Source: Lateolabrax maculatus
Lineage: Eukaryota; Chordata; Actinopteri; Acropomatiformes; Lateolabracidae
Length of the DNA: 64,000 nt
NCBI GenBank assembly: GCA_031216445.1
Contig: CM062219.1
Span: forward strand, 15,599,001-15,663,000
Direction of reading: 5' to 3'
How positions within the stretch are numbered: the first letter of the stretch is position 1; every line of letters begins with the position of its first letter. Shown here piece after piece: positions 38,366 through 50,161 of this stretch. The position numbers and the translations under genes are program-made. Under the pieces are notes generated by a model that was not told the DNA's origin, made no database searches, and worked only from the letters and a program-made list of their open reading frames with translations.

Positions 38366-39639
38366 AGAAAAGAAAATTCATCCATCCCTCCCTTCTCTAT
38401 ACCCATGTATCCTGTGCAGGGTCACGGGGGGGTTGATGCCTATCCCAGCTAACACTTGGCAAGAGGCAGGTTACATGATGGGCAGATCGCCAAGAAAATG
38501 TGCAGATTTTTTGTCTTTTCTCGTACAAATATATATATTTTTTGTATTTACTCAATAGCCTGTTAGGAGCATTTTAATACAAAGGGAGATCAGATAACAC
38601 TGATATGTGACAGTACATTACATTTTTTAATTTTTCACAGCATTCACCTTATGTATGCACGGGTAAAATTGACTTAATTTATTCGTATATCCATCATCTC
38701 CAGTAAGAACTGTAAGCACGGAAAAAAAACAATTTAGTGACATGAGTCAGAAGCTTTTTTTAGAGTTGTTACAGAAGGGGAAGAAGGAAAAGTGGATGAA
38801 TTCTGATTCAAATTTTAACTTTCGTGACGTGTTCATGTTTGACATTTTTGACATGCCGACATGACAGCATGAAGCAGAGTTAATGTAGAGGCACCTCCGC
38901 CGCTGTGTTTTCAAAACGACCACATGCTTTTTAAGGGTTCGAGGTGCAGTTTGGGATTTTCGATTGGCTGGGGGTTTTAGCTTCCTTTTACAGTAATTGC
39001 TGCTATGGCGATTGGGGCTTCACAGAGGGAAATACTGTCTGAGACATTACCCCTGGATTTGGCATTTTTGTGTGTGTGTGTGTTCTCAAATGGGAGGAGT
39101 GCGCGGCGGAAAAATGGGAGCTGTCAGTCAACCTAATGAGACCAACCTTCTCGGTGCACACACACACACATACACACACAGAGCGCCATCGGGCCAGTGG
39201 AAGTGCCATATAATTGGGTTTCCTTTCCAGGACAACAGACATGCTCACTGGATTAGATCTGACCACCGACGCCAATTCTCTCCATGTCTCCCTCTCTCTG
39301 CTTTTCTTTCTTTTGCTTTCTCTGTCTGTCTACTCTTCTTTTCCAATATATGTTTTTCCTCTTTTTTTTTCTCCTACTGTTCTGCTTATTTCATTATCCT
39401 TTCCATCTTTGAGCAACATGTATGGCGCTTTATCCCATAACATATGTATCTATAGATTAAATCTATGACAAAATATTTGATGGCAAGTATTATCCCACTG
39501 CTGCAAGTTATAATTAAAATATTTAACAGAATTTTATTGGACTAATTGGACCCCTTGTATGTTGGTGGTAATCATAGGGTAGTGTTAGAGTTCCCTCCTT
39601 TCTTTTAATTTCCACAACATCACAGCAAATGTTTATTTG

Positions 39640-39730
39640 CGAGAGATGAGATGAAACTGTATTGATCCCAGCTGCAAAGTTACTTGAGGTTTTTGCAACA
39701 GCAAATGTAAGTACAAGATAGAAAAACGAT
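39640..39730. mobile_element. LINE-tail-like fragment
   Basis: The block actgtattgatcccagctgc ... ttttgcaacagca resembles the 'tttattgatccc...gggaaattc...gcagca' 3' UTR tail common to several fish LINEs. It is short and diverged. Confidence 0.35.
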
Positions 39731-40539
39731 TAAAGAAAGCACAAGAAAGAGGTATGAGACAAAAAAAGAGAGGGAGGAGAAGGGGAAAGGAGAGGATGGA
39801 AAAGAAAAAAAAAGGATGTGAAAGTAAAGGGTCACTTCTTTTTCTCACAGTTCCTTATGCAATCCCTGAGGAATGTTCACATCTCCTCTCACTGCCCCTC
39901 GCATTGTCTGGATTTGTGTAGAGACTCTTGAGGAGTGTGTGCATGTGTGTGCGTATTGTAGCTCTAAGCTCTGAGTGTGTGAGTGCATTTCTAAGCTTCT
40001 CTTCCTCATCTTCCTCAGTCCTAGCCTTCTTTTTTGTTTTGAGTCTGGGTAAGTGTTGAATCTTGGCTCTGCCCCAGAATATTTTGAAATAACACATTGT
40101 TAACACATTGCACTGTCCATCACGTATGTTTTCCACTGTATCTGTATCACAAATAAAATATCCAGTAGCATCTACAGTGTGTAAGCTCATATGCTGTCAC
40201 AGATAATCAGTCATTTATTTTTGATTTTGTTTCTTTTATGTTTATATGCAGTACATATAGTTTGTATATAACCATTATATATACTGTAGAGATATCTACA
40301 GATATAATCCATAGCTTTTCCATGTCAAAAGGCATCGTATAGTAGTTGATACAGCTTCAGGGAATGTGTGTACAACATGACGCCTCTTCAGAAAGTAACA
40401 ATTTGTGTAAAGCATAAAAGTTATTTAAGCTCACACTTTTATTTTTCAAAATGCCCTCTTTCAAAAGGCTGTTTCCCATTCATGACGATTCCCCAAAACA
40501 CTTTGATTTCATGCAACTTTTTATTTCACTTTTCCTGAT

Positions 40540-40960
40540 GGTGGTGCTGGACCCGCCCTGTCACCTCTCAGCCAATCACAGCTCGGCACAGACCCAGTAG
40601 GACTAAAGCTCAGCGGCTGCCACCACATTTACCCAGTTATCACCTGTTGGCTGAGGAAACAACAGTGTCAATGTCACTCTGAGTCAACTGTTTAACTCTT
40701 GCTGTAAACAAACACATAAACTAATATGTTCTTTTATTTATTCAGCCTAACAAGGCTGCTTACACCACCTACCAAGCTGGTTAACTATCTTTACATCAGG
40801 CGTGTAGAGCCAGTGTCAGCGGTGCGAGTCTTTCTGCGGAGTCGTGAATCTCTCTCGGAGGAACATCTTCAGAATCGAAATGCTGCCGAGGTAACTGAGT
40901 TAACTAACGAAAATAGCTGCAGCTGTTAACACCGTGTCTTCAGCGTGGCGGTGCTGCTGC
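40540..40960 (+). promoter_or_regulatory. Promoter-like block nested in a CNTFR intron
   Basis: A locally GC/CpG-enriched stretch with ggacccgccctgtcacc and a CCAAT box (cagccaatcacagc, about 40571). Further on, ATGCTGCCGAG|gtaact (40880-40896) looks like a start codon followed by a splice donor. It could be an alternative or nested first exon. No downstream partner exon was identified. Confidence 0.3.
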
Positions 40961-41037
40961 TCCAGCGGAGGGAGCTTGCTGGTTAACTTTGATAGCAGTT
41001 GTTGAATCTTGAACCTAGTAAAATGTTTATTCAGCAG

Positions 41038-41080
41038 CTGCAGTTTTTTAAGACTCAAGAGGAGTCTTAAAAAGCTGCAG
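41038..41080. repeat. 19-bp inverted repeat (hairpin)
   Basis: ctgcagttttttaagactc and gagtcttaaaaagctgcag pair over 19 positions with a single G-U, around the loop aagag. Confidence 0.95.
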
Positions 41081-41509
41081 CCTTCGTGGTTCGAGTTTTT
41101 TTTTTTTTTTTTTTTAGCCGTAGAGTCGTGGAACTTTGGTTTACTGGGGAAGCAACTATCATTTTCCGTTTTTTATGCATGTTCAAAGGGGTTAGAAAAT
41201 CCAGGTGTGCTGCTTCTCGTGTCTCTGTTCTCTGGTTCATCGTCAAAACATTCATGCTCACATATGCTGTTTACAAGGACCAGACATATGGTGTTTAAAT
41301 GCATGGAATGAGGACATTTCTCTGGAGTCAGAACATTTAGTGAGCATTGCTGACAAAATACACCAGTTTGTGTTGAATCCATTTGGGTAGAGTCTTTATT
41401 TATTATAATTGTCATAATCTATTGCGGAGTTAGTAAATGCAGTATATCTACACTGAGTCAATGGGACATGATTATGGTAAGGTAAATATTTGGGTGTTAG
41501 GAGTGTAGC

Positions 41510-41518
<9 letters not shown>

Positions 41519-41552
<34 letters not shown>
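41519..41552. repeat. (GT)n microsatellite
   Basis: Perfect GT run; a CA run follows at 41680-41711. Confidence 0.95.
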
Positions 41553-41555
<3 letters not shown>

Positions 41556-42252
41556 CCCGCTTTCCTTTGTGTGAGTGTGTGTGCATGTGGATGAGTCACA
41601 CACATACCACTGCACACACTTTTTATGAACACTCTAAACAGCTTAGTTTACAATACACCTACTCTACAGACACGTGAAACACACACACAAACACACACAC
41701 ACACACACACAGAGCAACAAGTAATTATGCATCACCTCACCACCACTGCCACAATACACAGGCTTGGTCTTGCAGTGTGAATGATCTGACAGTGTTTTTT
41801 GGCAGCGATAGCAACAGCCTCTCCAAAATGCATCTCCTCCTTCCATCTATCTACCTTCCGTCTTCCCTCCCTCATTCTCAGTGACTCCCCCTCCCTCCCC
41901 TCCCCTCCCCTCCGCCATCCTTCTCTAGTACGTGATATTAAGTGCTGCTCGCACCGCTCCCTGTTTAGCCACTTGGCAATGCAGCATCACATCCATCTCT
42001 CTGGAAATGTTTATCTGCAAGCTGTTTACTCCATATATCCTCCACATATATTCACATACATGTGCACACACATGCACGCGCACACACAAACAAGCACCAG
42101 TTCCAGTTGAGCTTTGCAAGCACAAACAACGCTGCAACAGACATGTACCAACACCGGTGTAAACGTGTGCGTACAAAGAAACACAAACACAAATGCAGGG
42201 AGGCATATTTTCCTGAACTGGTGTGTTTTCTTTTTTACATTCATATCAAACG

Positions 42253-42254
<2 letters not shown>

Positions 42255-42286
<32 letters not shown>

Positions 42287-42415
42287 TGCGAAAATATAAA
42301 GGCACATGCACGGATTTACATGAACACATGGATGTGTCTGGCTGAACTTTCACACCATAGACATTAGTATGCAAATACACACACACACACACACACATAC
42401 ACACACACACACACA
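42255..42415. repeat. (CA)n microsatellite pair
   Basis: CA runs at 42255-42284 and 42376-42415 within a wider CA-rich stretch (42060-42420). Confidence 0.9.
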
Positions 42416-43850
42416 TTAGAGTCAGGAAGGAATGCTGATAGAAGCTATGGTTGGATACGCTGGTTGGACTACATGTAAACATTGGGAGATTTAGCTTCAA
42501 AGGCTGTACACATGTCTGTTAACACACGTACACACACTATATATATATATAAAAGTACATAAATATATACATATACTACACTCCACAGGAACATGTAACA
42601 CGCACACATGCTCAGATGTCATTGTTATTGCATTCCACTAATGAAATTAAGCCTGTAAATGTAGCGCTCAGTTAGGCAGATAAAGCCTGAACTTCCTTCC
42701 AAACAGAGGGAGAGGGGGCGAGAGACAAAGAATTACAGCAGATAGAGGGAGGCTGTGAAGATCAAGGCAAAGTTGGAAAACAGAAGGGTCAACTTTACAG
42801 AGAGGGTGAGCGATGAGAGAGAGATTACAGGAATACAGAGGAAGCACGGACGCTGGGGATGTACGAGGGGGTTATTTGTCAGATCGACTCCAGATTTGCA
42901 CATCCTGAAGAACTAAAAGGGAAACTCCAATCGGAGGCTTGGTTACGGCTGGTGGTTGGCAAAGATTATATGGTGGTGTGAGGGGTTTTTGATCAAATCA
43001 CAGACTGTTCCTGGTAGCCCTAGAGGTATCAACAACCTTTAATGGAGAATTTTGTTTTATAGCAACTTGGGTCTTTTTTTGTTTTTGCAGTTTTGATCAG
43101 ATCAGATTTCAGCAACTAACTTGGTGGGCACAATATTATCATAACCAATACCAACAATGGTCAAAGCCCCCAAACAACTCTTGAGGTGTGTGGGCTTTAA
43201 AAAAAAAATGACTGTATCCCATGAGCTGATGGTAGTCAAAAGACAATGAGATCTAATGGTAAAAATGAATTTTAATGAAAATTTTTATCCACTTTAAGTC
43301 CTTAAAAACTTGGGGAACCCCTGGACCTGCAGATATTCCAATACAAAATAAAGAAAAAAAATAGCCAACTAAGCCACAATTAAACTGTTCTCGTCTATTA
43401 AAGCACCGTTGGCCTACACCGCTCCAGTTTATAGGCTTTTATCTACAGTATATACATTGTGTGTTTGTTCATAGTACATCAGTGCAGGTTGCATGTGTGT
43501 GTATAGTGATATATACAGACTCACAACAAACTCAGATCTCTGTCTGTGATTTAGTAAATCTTCAGGATAATCTCAGATAAACTGATAAATTGTAAGAAAA
43601 ACCTCAAAGAACAATCCAAAATTGTGATTATCAAGATGGCCGCAATCAATAATCAATTTATTATCAAGAAGAAATTATTCTTTGCTGTACCGCTGTTCTC
43701 CAGCAGAAACAATGCCATTCAGTATCTAATGTCCCATCTTCCAAAATATGTTGTTAAAATTGGTGAAATGTAGTAAATATATTGCTTATTACCAAAATTG
43801 AGTTTGAATATTCATTATATGTTGTCCAGCCAACACGGTAAATGGTGGGT

Positions 43851-43898
43851 GTGTGTAGGTGTGTGTAGGTGTGTGTAGGTGTGTGTGTGTGTGTGTGT
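43851..43898. repeat. Decanucleotide tandem repeat
   Basis: Three gtgtgtaggt units followed by a pure GT run. Confidence 0.9.
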
Positions 43899-44817
43899 CT
43901 TGTTTCACTGGTAGACTACAGAAGGCAACAGGCACGTCACTAAATCATTTAATTTGACTTCAGGAGAAGAAAAGGCAGCACCCTCCTTCTCCCTATGTTT
44001 CCTTTAGTCTGTCAGACACAGGCAAAAGGCAAACAAACACACACAGACACACACACACACACACACACAACACTAACCATAAATTACAGAGAAGCAGCAA
44101 ATCATTCTCTCTTGCGCTCCACAGTGACTCAAACATTTAGTTCATTCTCTCTTGCGCTTTGCAAATTAAAGTGTGCACAAAAGGCTTTCAAATGTTGGCA
44201 TGCATCATATCGTGTTATAAAATGATGTGGCATTGATGCCAGAGCTTTCTGGTATAATCATCTATTATGCCACTGGTATTTTCTATGCGTGTCTGAGTGT
44301 TGGTATGTGTGGAGTGTGGAGGCTGCGGATGCTTTGAGGCTCAATCAATTCAACAGTGAAATTTAAAGCACCGCAAGGATAAAGCAACAAACTTGACCTA
44401 TGCACAGAATAATGATGAAAGGTGTGTTGTAAATAAATGAGCACTGAATAAAAATTGTATTCTCTATAGCACAGCTCAATCTTACCACCATAAAACATTG
44501 AAGTCTCAAGCAAGGATTGCTATACAGAGCACGTTACTTATGGGTAAGAGGGTACGACTTTCAGACCGACAGTTGACTTAGGACCCCATAATTGCCTTTT
44601 TTAGCTTAGAGCCTTATCATGGATCTGTGTATAGCTTTAAAAATACATCAGTTTCATTCCTAAATAAGGTTGTTGTGTTACCTACTGTAAGAATAAATAT
44701 AGACATTACATTACAAATAGACATTACTTTAACTCTGCTGTAACGCTGTGAACTTTATCCAAGTGTGCTGCAGCCTGATCCAAACTGAACACCTGCTCTC
44801 TTCTATTGGCTGTTTAG

Positions 44818-44886
44818 GTGGAGCTATCTGACAGCACCTCCCACACCATTACTGACGCCTATGCTGGGAAGGAATACATCATCCAG
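44818..44886 (+). CDS. cntfr: CNTFR coding exon: central strand of D3
   Basis: A short symmetrical 69-nt exon (23 codons, phase 0 on both sides) reading VELSDSTSHTITDAYAGKEY then IIQ. It matches the human ELSDGTAHTITDAYAGKEYIIQ block almost residue for residue. The acceptor is ttctattggctgtttag and the donor gtaaca. The exon is too short to be found as an open reading frame and was located by homology and phase. The AYAGKEY strand lies just before the WSDWS motif in D3. Skipping it would keep the reading frame but remove a core beta strand. Confidence 0.97.
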
Positions 44887-45286
44887 GTAACATCTCCTGT
44901 TTTGCCATTTCTACTAGACTGATCACTTAAGACCTAATACAATCCACATTTAAGTCTGTATAATCTACAAAAGCAATCAGAAGCAATTATTTCTTCTAAA
45001 GCTGCACCATCATCCAAGTTTATCAAACTAACTAACAAAGAAAACAGTACTACTAGTATACAGTAAATATGCCAATAGAATTAAAAGAAAGATTTAAAAC
45101 TAGCTTACCAAAATATAGGGAGATAAAACATGGATGAATGTTAACATTTCTTTAACACAATGAACTGTATCCAGAATTATTATTATTACTAAATCTTATG
45201 ATCCCATAATAACTGTATGTTGACAGACATCAGACAGACTGACATCATATAGAAATATACATGATTACTGTCCTTGTTGTCAACAG
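44887..45286 (+). other. cntfr: Short CNTFR intron in D3
   Basis: A 400-nt intron, the shortest in the gene, with donor gtaaca and acceptor ttgttgtcaacag. It is AT-rich and nothing else was seen. Confidence 0.9.
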
Positions 45287-45407
45287 GTTGCTGCCAAGGA
45301 CACAGAGATTGGAACATGGAGTGACTGGAGTGTTGCTGTCCATGCTACACCCTGGATTGAAGATCCTCTGCCGATCACTTCCACGACTGAAGTGGACTTT
45401 CCTACCG
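45287..45407 (+). CDS. cntfr: CNTFR coding exon: WSDWS box and start of stalk
   Basis: This 121-nt exon encodes VAAKDTEIGTWSDWSVAVHA, then TPWIEDPLPITSTTEVDFPT. WSDWS is the WSXWS signature of class I cytokine receptors, and the surrounding VAAKD.EIGTWSDWSVA.HATPW is specific to CNTFR alpha. After TPW the sequence turns into a Ser/Thr/Pro-rich stalk like the TTEAQAAETTTST region of the human protein, where O-glycosylation is likely (inference). The acceptor is caacag and the donor gtaggt at 45408. The exon enters in phase 0 and leaves in phase 1. Confidence 0.97.
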
Positions 45408-45611
45408 GTAGGTTACAGCCTCAGTCTCTCTTGTTTTGAGATTGAAATTTTTCTAATGGATATAGCATATCCACTTTAGAAAAAACACTCGCCTTCAGTC
45501 AAAAAATAAATAATAAAAAGTCTGAATGCCTAAACTGAATTTATGAATGAAAATGCTATCTGTTCAAATACATAAGACCAAAAACAAAGGACTTGATACA
45601 GTGAGATAAAA

Positions 45612-46087
45612 GGAAACAAGACCAAGATTCTACAGCAGATCTGTGAGGCTAAATGCGAACGTGCTCAGAATAAGCAGGTATAATGTTTTACCATGTTTAC
45701 CTTCTTAGTTCAGCGCGTTCAACACAAAGTACAGCTGAGGCTTTTGGGAAAAGACAAAAAGGTATTTGGACATGAACCAAAGTGTTGACCTGATGATGGA
45801 AAATCAGAGGATCACTGAAGTGATCACAAACATTCCTCCTGTGGGGGACATTAAGTCACACAATAGTTGTTGAGACATTTCACTCAAAACCACAAATGTC
45901 AACCTTATAGTGGTGCTGGTGAAAAAAATCAAAGGAACATCGAAGTCAGTAGGATTCATCCTCTGGGGACCATGAATGCTTGTGCAAAATGTCGTGGCAA
46001 CCCACTGAATAGTTGTTGAGCTATGTCAAGACCAAAGTGGTGGATGACCGACCCATCCAAGAGTCACACTCCTAATGTGGCTAAAAA
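45612..46087 (+). mobile_element. Percomorph dispersed repeat, near full length
   Basis: It runs from aacaagaccaagattctaca to gtggctaaaaa. Diagnostic internal pieces are acaaagtacagctgaggct, aatagttgttgagacatttc, ggattcatcctctggggacc and accaaagtggtggatgaccg. It contains an internal repeated block (two 'atagttgttgag' units). I recognise this as a common interspersed family of percomorph fish, but cannot assign its class from sequence alone. Confidence 0.7.
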
Positions 46088-46789
46088 GGTCCAGTTTGAA
46101 AGATAAAATAAAAATGAAAGTGTCTTAGTATTCCCAAATATGCACTTTAAGCAGTTCAAAGAGAGAAAAATAAAGATAGTGTGACCAAGGGCTTACACTG
46201 TGTGCTGAGTTTGCCTGTATGTTTGTAGAAATATTCCAAAAGTATATCTATAATACTGTTTCGGTTTTATCAGGCTTGTAGTCAATCAGCTGGAGAAATG
46301 ATGACAATATAGTATTCCTATAATGTTTTTAACATTATTCTTTGTGCCCACGGCTGTCACACAGTAAATTTCCTGAACCAGTTAGGTATGAAATTAAGTT
46401 TGGTTAATAACTTTCTTTATCATTAAATTGAGTACACTGTAAGCGTTTGATAGCCTTGAACTTTTATCGCAGCTTAAGCTAAAAGATCCAGCAGCCTCCA
46501 GACAAATCGACACACATCCACCTGAGCGCCTGAACACCGCCTCAGGGAAAACATATTTTTTTTTAAAAGGCTCACGTCTCTCCTACAGCTTCAGATTGGC
46601 TCATTTACAGTACAACAACACTACACTTTCTAATTTTTTTTTTCTATGCCTGAGAAATGATAATTTAACATTAAATTAATTATAGATTACTATATTCTGT
46701 GAGTCCCCTGGCACACACGCACATCAGAGATCATGGATGGCGCGCTTGTCAAATTGAAGACTTCCATTCCAGGTCTGAACTCTCTTCTG

Positions 46790-47135
46790 TTCACATCTCT
46801 CCGACCAGGAAGTAAATGTGCATGGTCAACAAATAGTTCGGCAAATAACCCCACATAGGACAGCTCTTGTCTTTTTTACACTTTCGATTTTGTACGGATT
46901 ACGAGATACAACATGTTACTTACTGAGCTGTAGAGGGTCCGGTAGGCAAATTGTGTTACCTTCGGACGGAGGCAGGCTAGCTGTTTCCCCCTGTTTCCAG
47001 TCTTTCTGCTAAGCTAAGCTAACAGGCTGCTGGCTGTATCTTTGTATTGAACAGTCAGAGTGGGATCAAACTTTCATCTAACCCTTGCAAATAAGGGTAT
47101 TTCCCCAAAATGTCCAATTTCTCCTTTAATATTCC
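46790..47135 (+). mobile_element. Percomorph dispersed repeat ('gctagctgtttccccctgtttcc' family)
   Basis: The core ggcaggctagctgtttcccc, tgctaagctaagctaacagg and the tail tatttccccaaaatgtccaa are characteristic of a very abundant percomorph interspersed family. No coding capacity. Boundaries are approximate. Confidence 0.7.
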
Positions 47136-47860
47136 ACTCCTCTACATGTCCTTCAGGTACAGGCTTTACGAACTGCAGACCTTTTGTCTTTTTTTTACCC
47201 TGGATTTCGTCTAAAAGGCCACATATACTGATCAGGTCTGAAAAAACTACTACCCCCTCCTCTGTATGTTTTGGAGACATTCACCTCGTATCAGGTCTCT
47301 ATCAAAGTATAAAATGTGATTTATAAATACAGTTAGTGAATTTATAACACTGCACACTTCTTTTCTATTATCACTGGAAAGCATTTTGGTTTGACAACCC
47401 CAGACTGTATTGTGCTCCCATCAGTCCTGAATCCAGACTTAAGCAATTGCATGTCAGCATATTGATAAAGTCACCAAGTCGTCCAGTGTGCAACATTTTA
47501 CACCAAGCAAGTGAATATGAGGCAAACAAGGGAAGAACTATCCCAAAAGGGTGACTTGCTGATAATATGAACCCAGTTTGAAGTCTTTCTATGAAAAATA
47601 TCTGTCTGTCTACCTGTCTTTCTCCCCACCCATTTGGATTTCTCAACAGTTTTACAGTGCAACAGTGACTCCTGTCGGTCGGCAGCAGCGCTGCACACTG
47701 ATCATCACACAGTCAACACTGAATGAGCTCATAGAAACACACAAACACATGCTAAACGGCACACACAGAACATGCAGCCTGTTCAAACACATAGACACAG
47801 TGCCGCACACACACATACTGTACACAACGTGCACTGTATCTGCCTCTGATAGTATGCAGT

Positions 47861-47862
<2 letters not shown>

Positions 47863-47907
<45 letters not shown>
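47863..47907. repeat. (CA)22 microsatellite
   Basis: Perfect CA run of about 45 nt. Confidence 0.95.
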
Positions 47908-47911
<4 letters not shown>

Positions 47912-48772
47912 TTGACTCAGTACACAGTGTATTATTCTCTTGTTCTCAGGGAAAGAACAGGAGGTTATTGGGATTCTCCTCATGCTTCTTCTCGAACCAG
48001 CTGTGGCTTCTCTGCTTCCCTTCCCTCTCTCCTTGTCCTGTTCATTCTTTCCATCTCTTTCTCTCTTTAACCTCGAGATCTCTCTTTCACTTTTTCAGTC
48101 TTTTTCTGTTTCCTCTCACTTCTCTGTCTATTGATCAGTGACTCTCTTACGCCTACCTTTTGTCACTTCACTCTTTGTACATATCTCTTATTCTGGCCTT
48201 GCCACTTTCTTTACAGATGTTACTTGCTGGATGACAGATTACATCTGTGTAGCAGCTGTGGGCAGCCACAACTTCTTTGTTAATATCAATAAAGAGACTT
48301 CAGGGTTGGTTGTCATTCCCATTGATGGATACATCATTTCTCAGTGTTTTTTTATCCCTCTGGTCTTTAAAATATAGGCAGTTGAAAACTAAGAAACAAT
48401 GCGTACTTCCTTCAACCTGTTTTTATGAGCATTTTCAATTTGTGCATAAAAAAACATGGGAGGAAACTTGAAAAAAAGCTTTAAAAAGTTGTTTTGGTGG
48501 CCAAAGGGGGAAAAGCTGGTATTCTGGAAACAGAAGATGTGATAAAGCTTTATGGAAACAGATTTTTTAAGTAGAAACTGATGTCGAATCTACTGTAAGC
48601 AAAACATTCATGTGATGTTGCCACAGCAACAGTTGCATGCATCCACTTCACCAGGAAGTCCAAAAAATTAAAAAAGATAGCAGAGCGGAGGTGTCGAGGG
48701 AGTACGTAACCATGCCATTCGTTCAAGTCCAGAGGCCTTTGTTGCATGTCAGAGCCCTCTCTGACATTACAG

Positions 48773-48973
48773 AGGATGATGAAAAAAAACACGCAGCTTG
48801 CTGTCTGTCTTGTCTTAATTGTAGGTCTCTGTATTGTGTCATTGTATTATTGTTATAAATATTGTGATAAAAACACCACAGGGACAAATTCGGTTATAAA
48901 AAACAAAGCAGTTGATGGAAACACTTCGGAAATCAATAGTAACTACTCAGTTTGCACTTGCCCAGTGGAATGA
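48773..48973 (+). pseudogene. Unrecognised open frame with one membrane segment, probably degenerate
   Basis: After an acceptor-like ttacag, two in-frame ATGs (48776, 48779) open a 65-residue frame. It has a four-residue basic N-terminus (MMKK) and then a strongly hydrophobic stretch (LAVCLVLIVGLCIVSLYY). A Cys/Lys/Asn-rich stalk with possible N-glycosylation sites (NTT, NTS, NYS) follows, ending in VCTCPVE-stop. That layout resembles the N-terminus of a type II Golgi or surface protein. In the -1 frame the next 220 nt keep open apart from one stop and show more NxS/T sequons, to about 49178. It sits on the sense strand inside a CNTFR intron. I do not recognise the family. It may be a decayed retrocopy, an orphan exon or chance. 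Confidence 0.25.
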
Positions 48974-50065
48974 TTGTACGCAAAGCAGAATCACATCAGA
49001 AGGGAAACGAGGAAAATATCTGATTTCCTGTCCACAATGGGACCAATAAACAACAAAGTTCAGCCAACTTTTTTTCAGCTGACCAGCTTGTTAACATCTC
49101 CACACTGACCAATATTTCCTGGCTGCTCAGCCGAATAGGAAATGAACAGACTTCCTGTGACTTATTGATTGTGTAGCTCACAGTCTAAACACACAGTTAC
49201 ACTTTCTCCATTTCCTCTCTGTCTTTCTCCCGTCTTGCCTCTGCCACATTACCTCCTCCTCCTTTTTTTTTTCTGTTTGTTTCTCTGTCTCGGTTAATGC
49301 ATCAGCAGTAGCAGGTCGTCCATACCTCATAGAGATAAACTGAAATAGTCGCTAGCTGCACTTAGGTGTCCATTCTGCTTCCTGGCATCAACAACCTTAT
49401 TTCACATCAAAAGGATAACGCAGTGACAGACAGACGACATTTGGAAATCCCATCCTCAGTGATCGGGCTATCACTTGGCGGCCACATTCCAGGAAGTAAA
49501 AAAGCAGATCCGCCAAGGCTTTAAAAAGTTGCAGCCATCCTTAGTGTTGCACCCATCTAAGATATATGTTTCGGCCTCGCCCACTCTGTAAGACAGAAAC
49601 TGGACACTGTCTAGCACCAAAGAGGCAACACAAGATATCACTTCTTATTTTCACGTCTACAACTATTTATATATGCCTAGTTTCTGTTTCAAGGCATGTC
49701 GTAGAGCAAGAGTAGGGCTTTATATGCGTGCAAGTGCTTAATAAGCAGAACCCACCGCAGCTAAATGTTGAAGCAAATGCTGAGGTGCCTTAAGGTCGTC
49801 TCCTGCCGCATGCTGGCTCCAATTGGCCCTTTTCACAGCAGCCATGGCACTGTTCCATTTAGGCGGGCCAGGGCCCTGGTATTGTGCATGCTGGCTCACT
49901 GGAAGGGCTGCGACACACTAAATAGAACGCGACCATAATACATTTTATCAGTGACACCTGTGTTTACCCTGCTAGGACATCTCAAAATGGCTGCTGTAAA
50001 AATGGCCTATCCATAGGAAAACCACTACTTCCTGTCATTAAGGTGACATGGAGTATTAACATGGG

Positions 50066-50128
50066 ATGTGTTTTTTTCAGTTTATTTATGTGACCCAATA
50101 CCACATAAATAAACTGAAAAAAACACAT
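50066..50128. repeat. Perfect 27-bp inverted repeat (hairpin)
   Basis: The left arm 50066-50092 (atgtgtttttttcagtttat...) is exactly complementary to the right arm 50102-50128, with a 9-nt loop (acccaatac). Confidence 0.95.
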
Positions 50129-50161
50129 TCCACTTGCGTGCTCCCGCAACGGCAAGTGGAA
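50128..50161. repeat. Second, adjacent inverted repeat
   Basis: ttccacttgc (50128-50137) and gcaagtggaa (50152-50161) form a perfect 10-bp stem around a 14-nt loop. It abuts the previous hairpin. Confidence 0.9.

Larger units (their letters stand above)
30345..44817 (+). other. cntfr: Largest CNTFR intron (14.5 kb), within D3
   Basis: An intron from donor gtgagt to acceptor ttggctgtttag. It holds many microsatellites (GT, CA, CT and a 65-nt TA tract), a decayed LINE reverse-transcriptase fragment (34190-34395), a SINE-like element (38165-38365), a LINE-tail-like fragment (39640-39730) and a promoter-like block with a hairpin (40540-41080). No conserved protein-coding exon was recognised; open frames in 41.4-42.5 kb are translations of CA repeats. 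Confidence 0.8.

Noticed and set aside
41396..42500. Cluster of open frames on both strands
   Set aside because: Translations of CA/GT repeats (His-Thr and Val-Cys runs).
47578..48141. Longest open frame in the window (187 residues)
   Set aside because: Dominated by CA-repeat His/Thr and CT-rich Ser/Leu/Phe sequence; no conserved domain.
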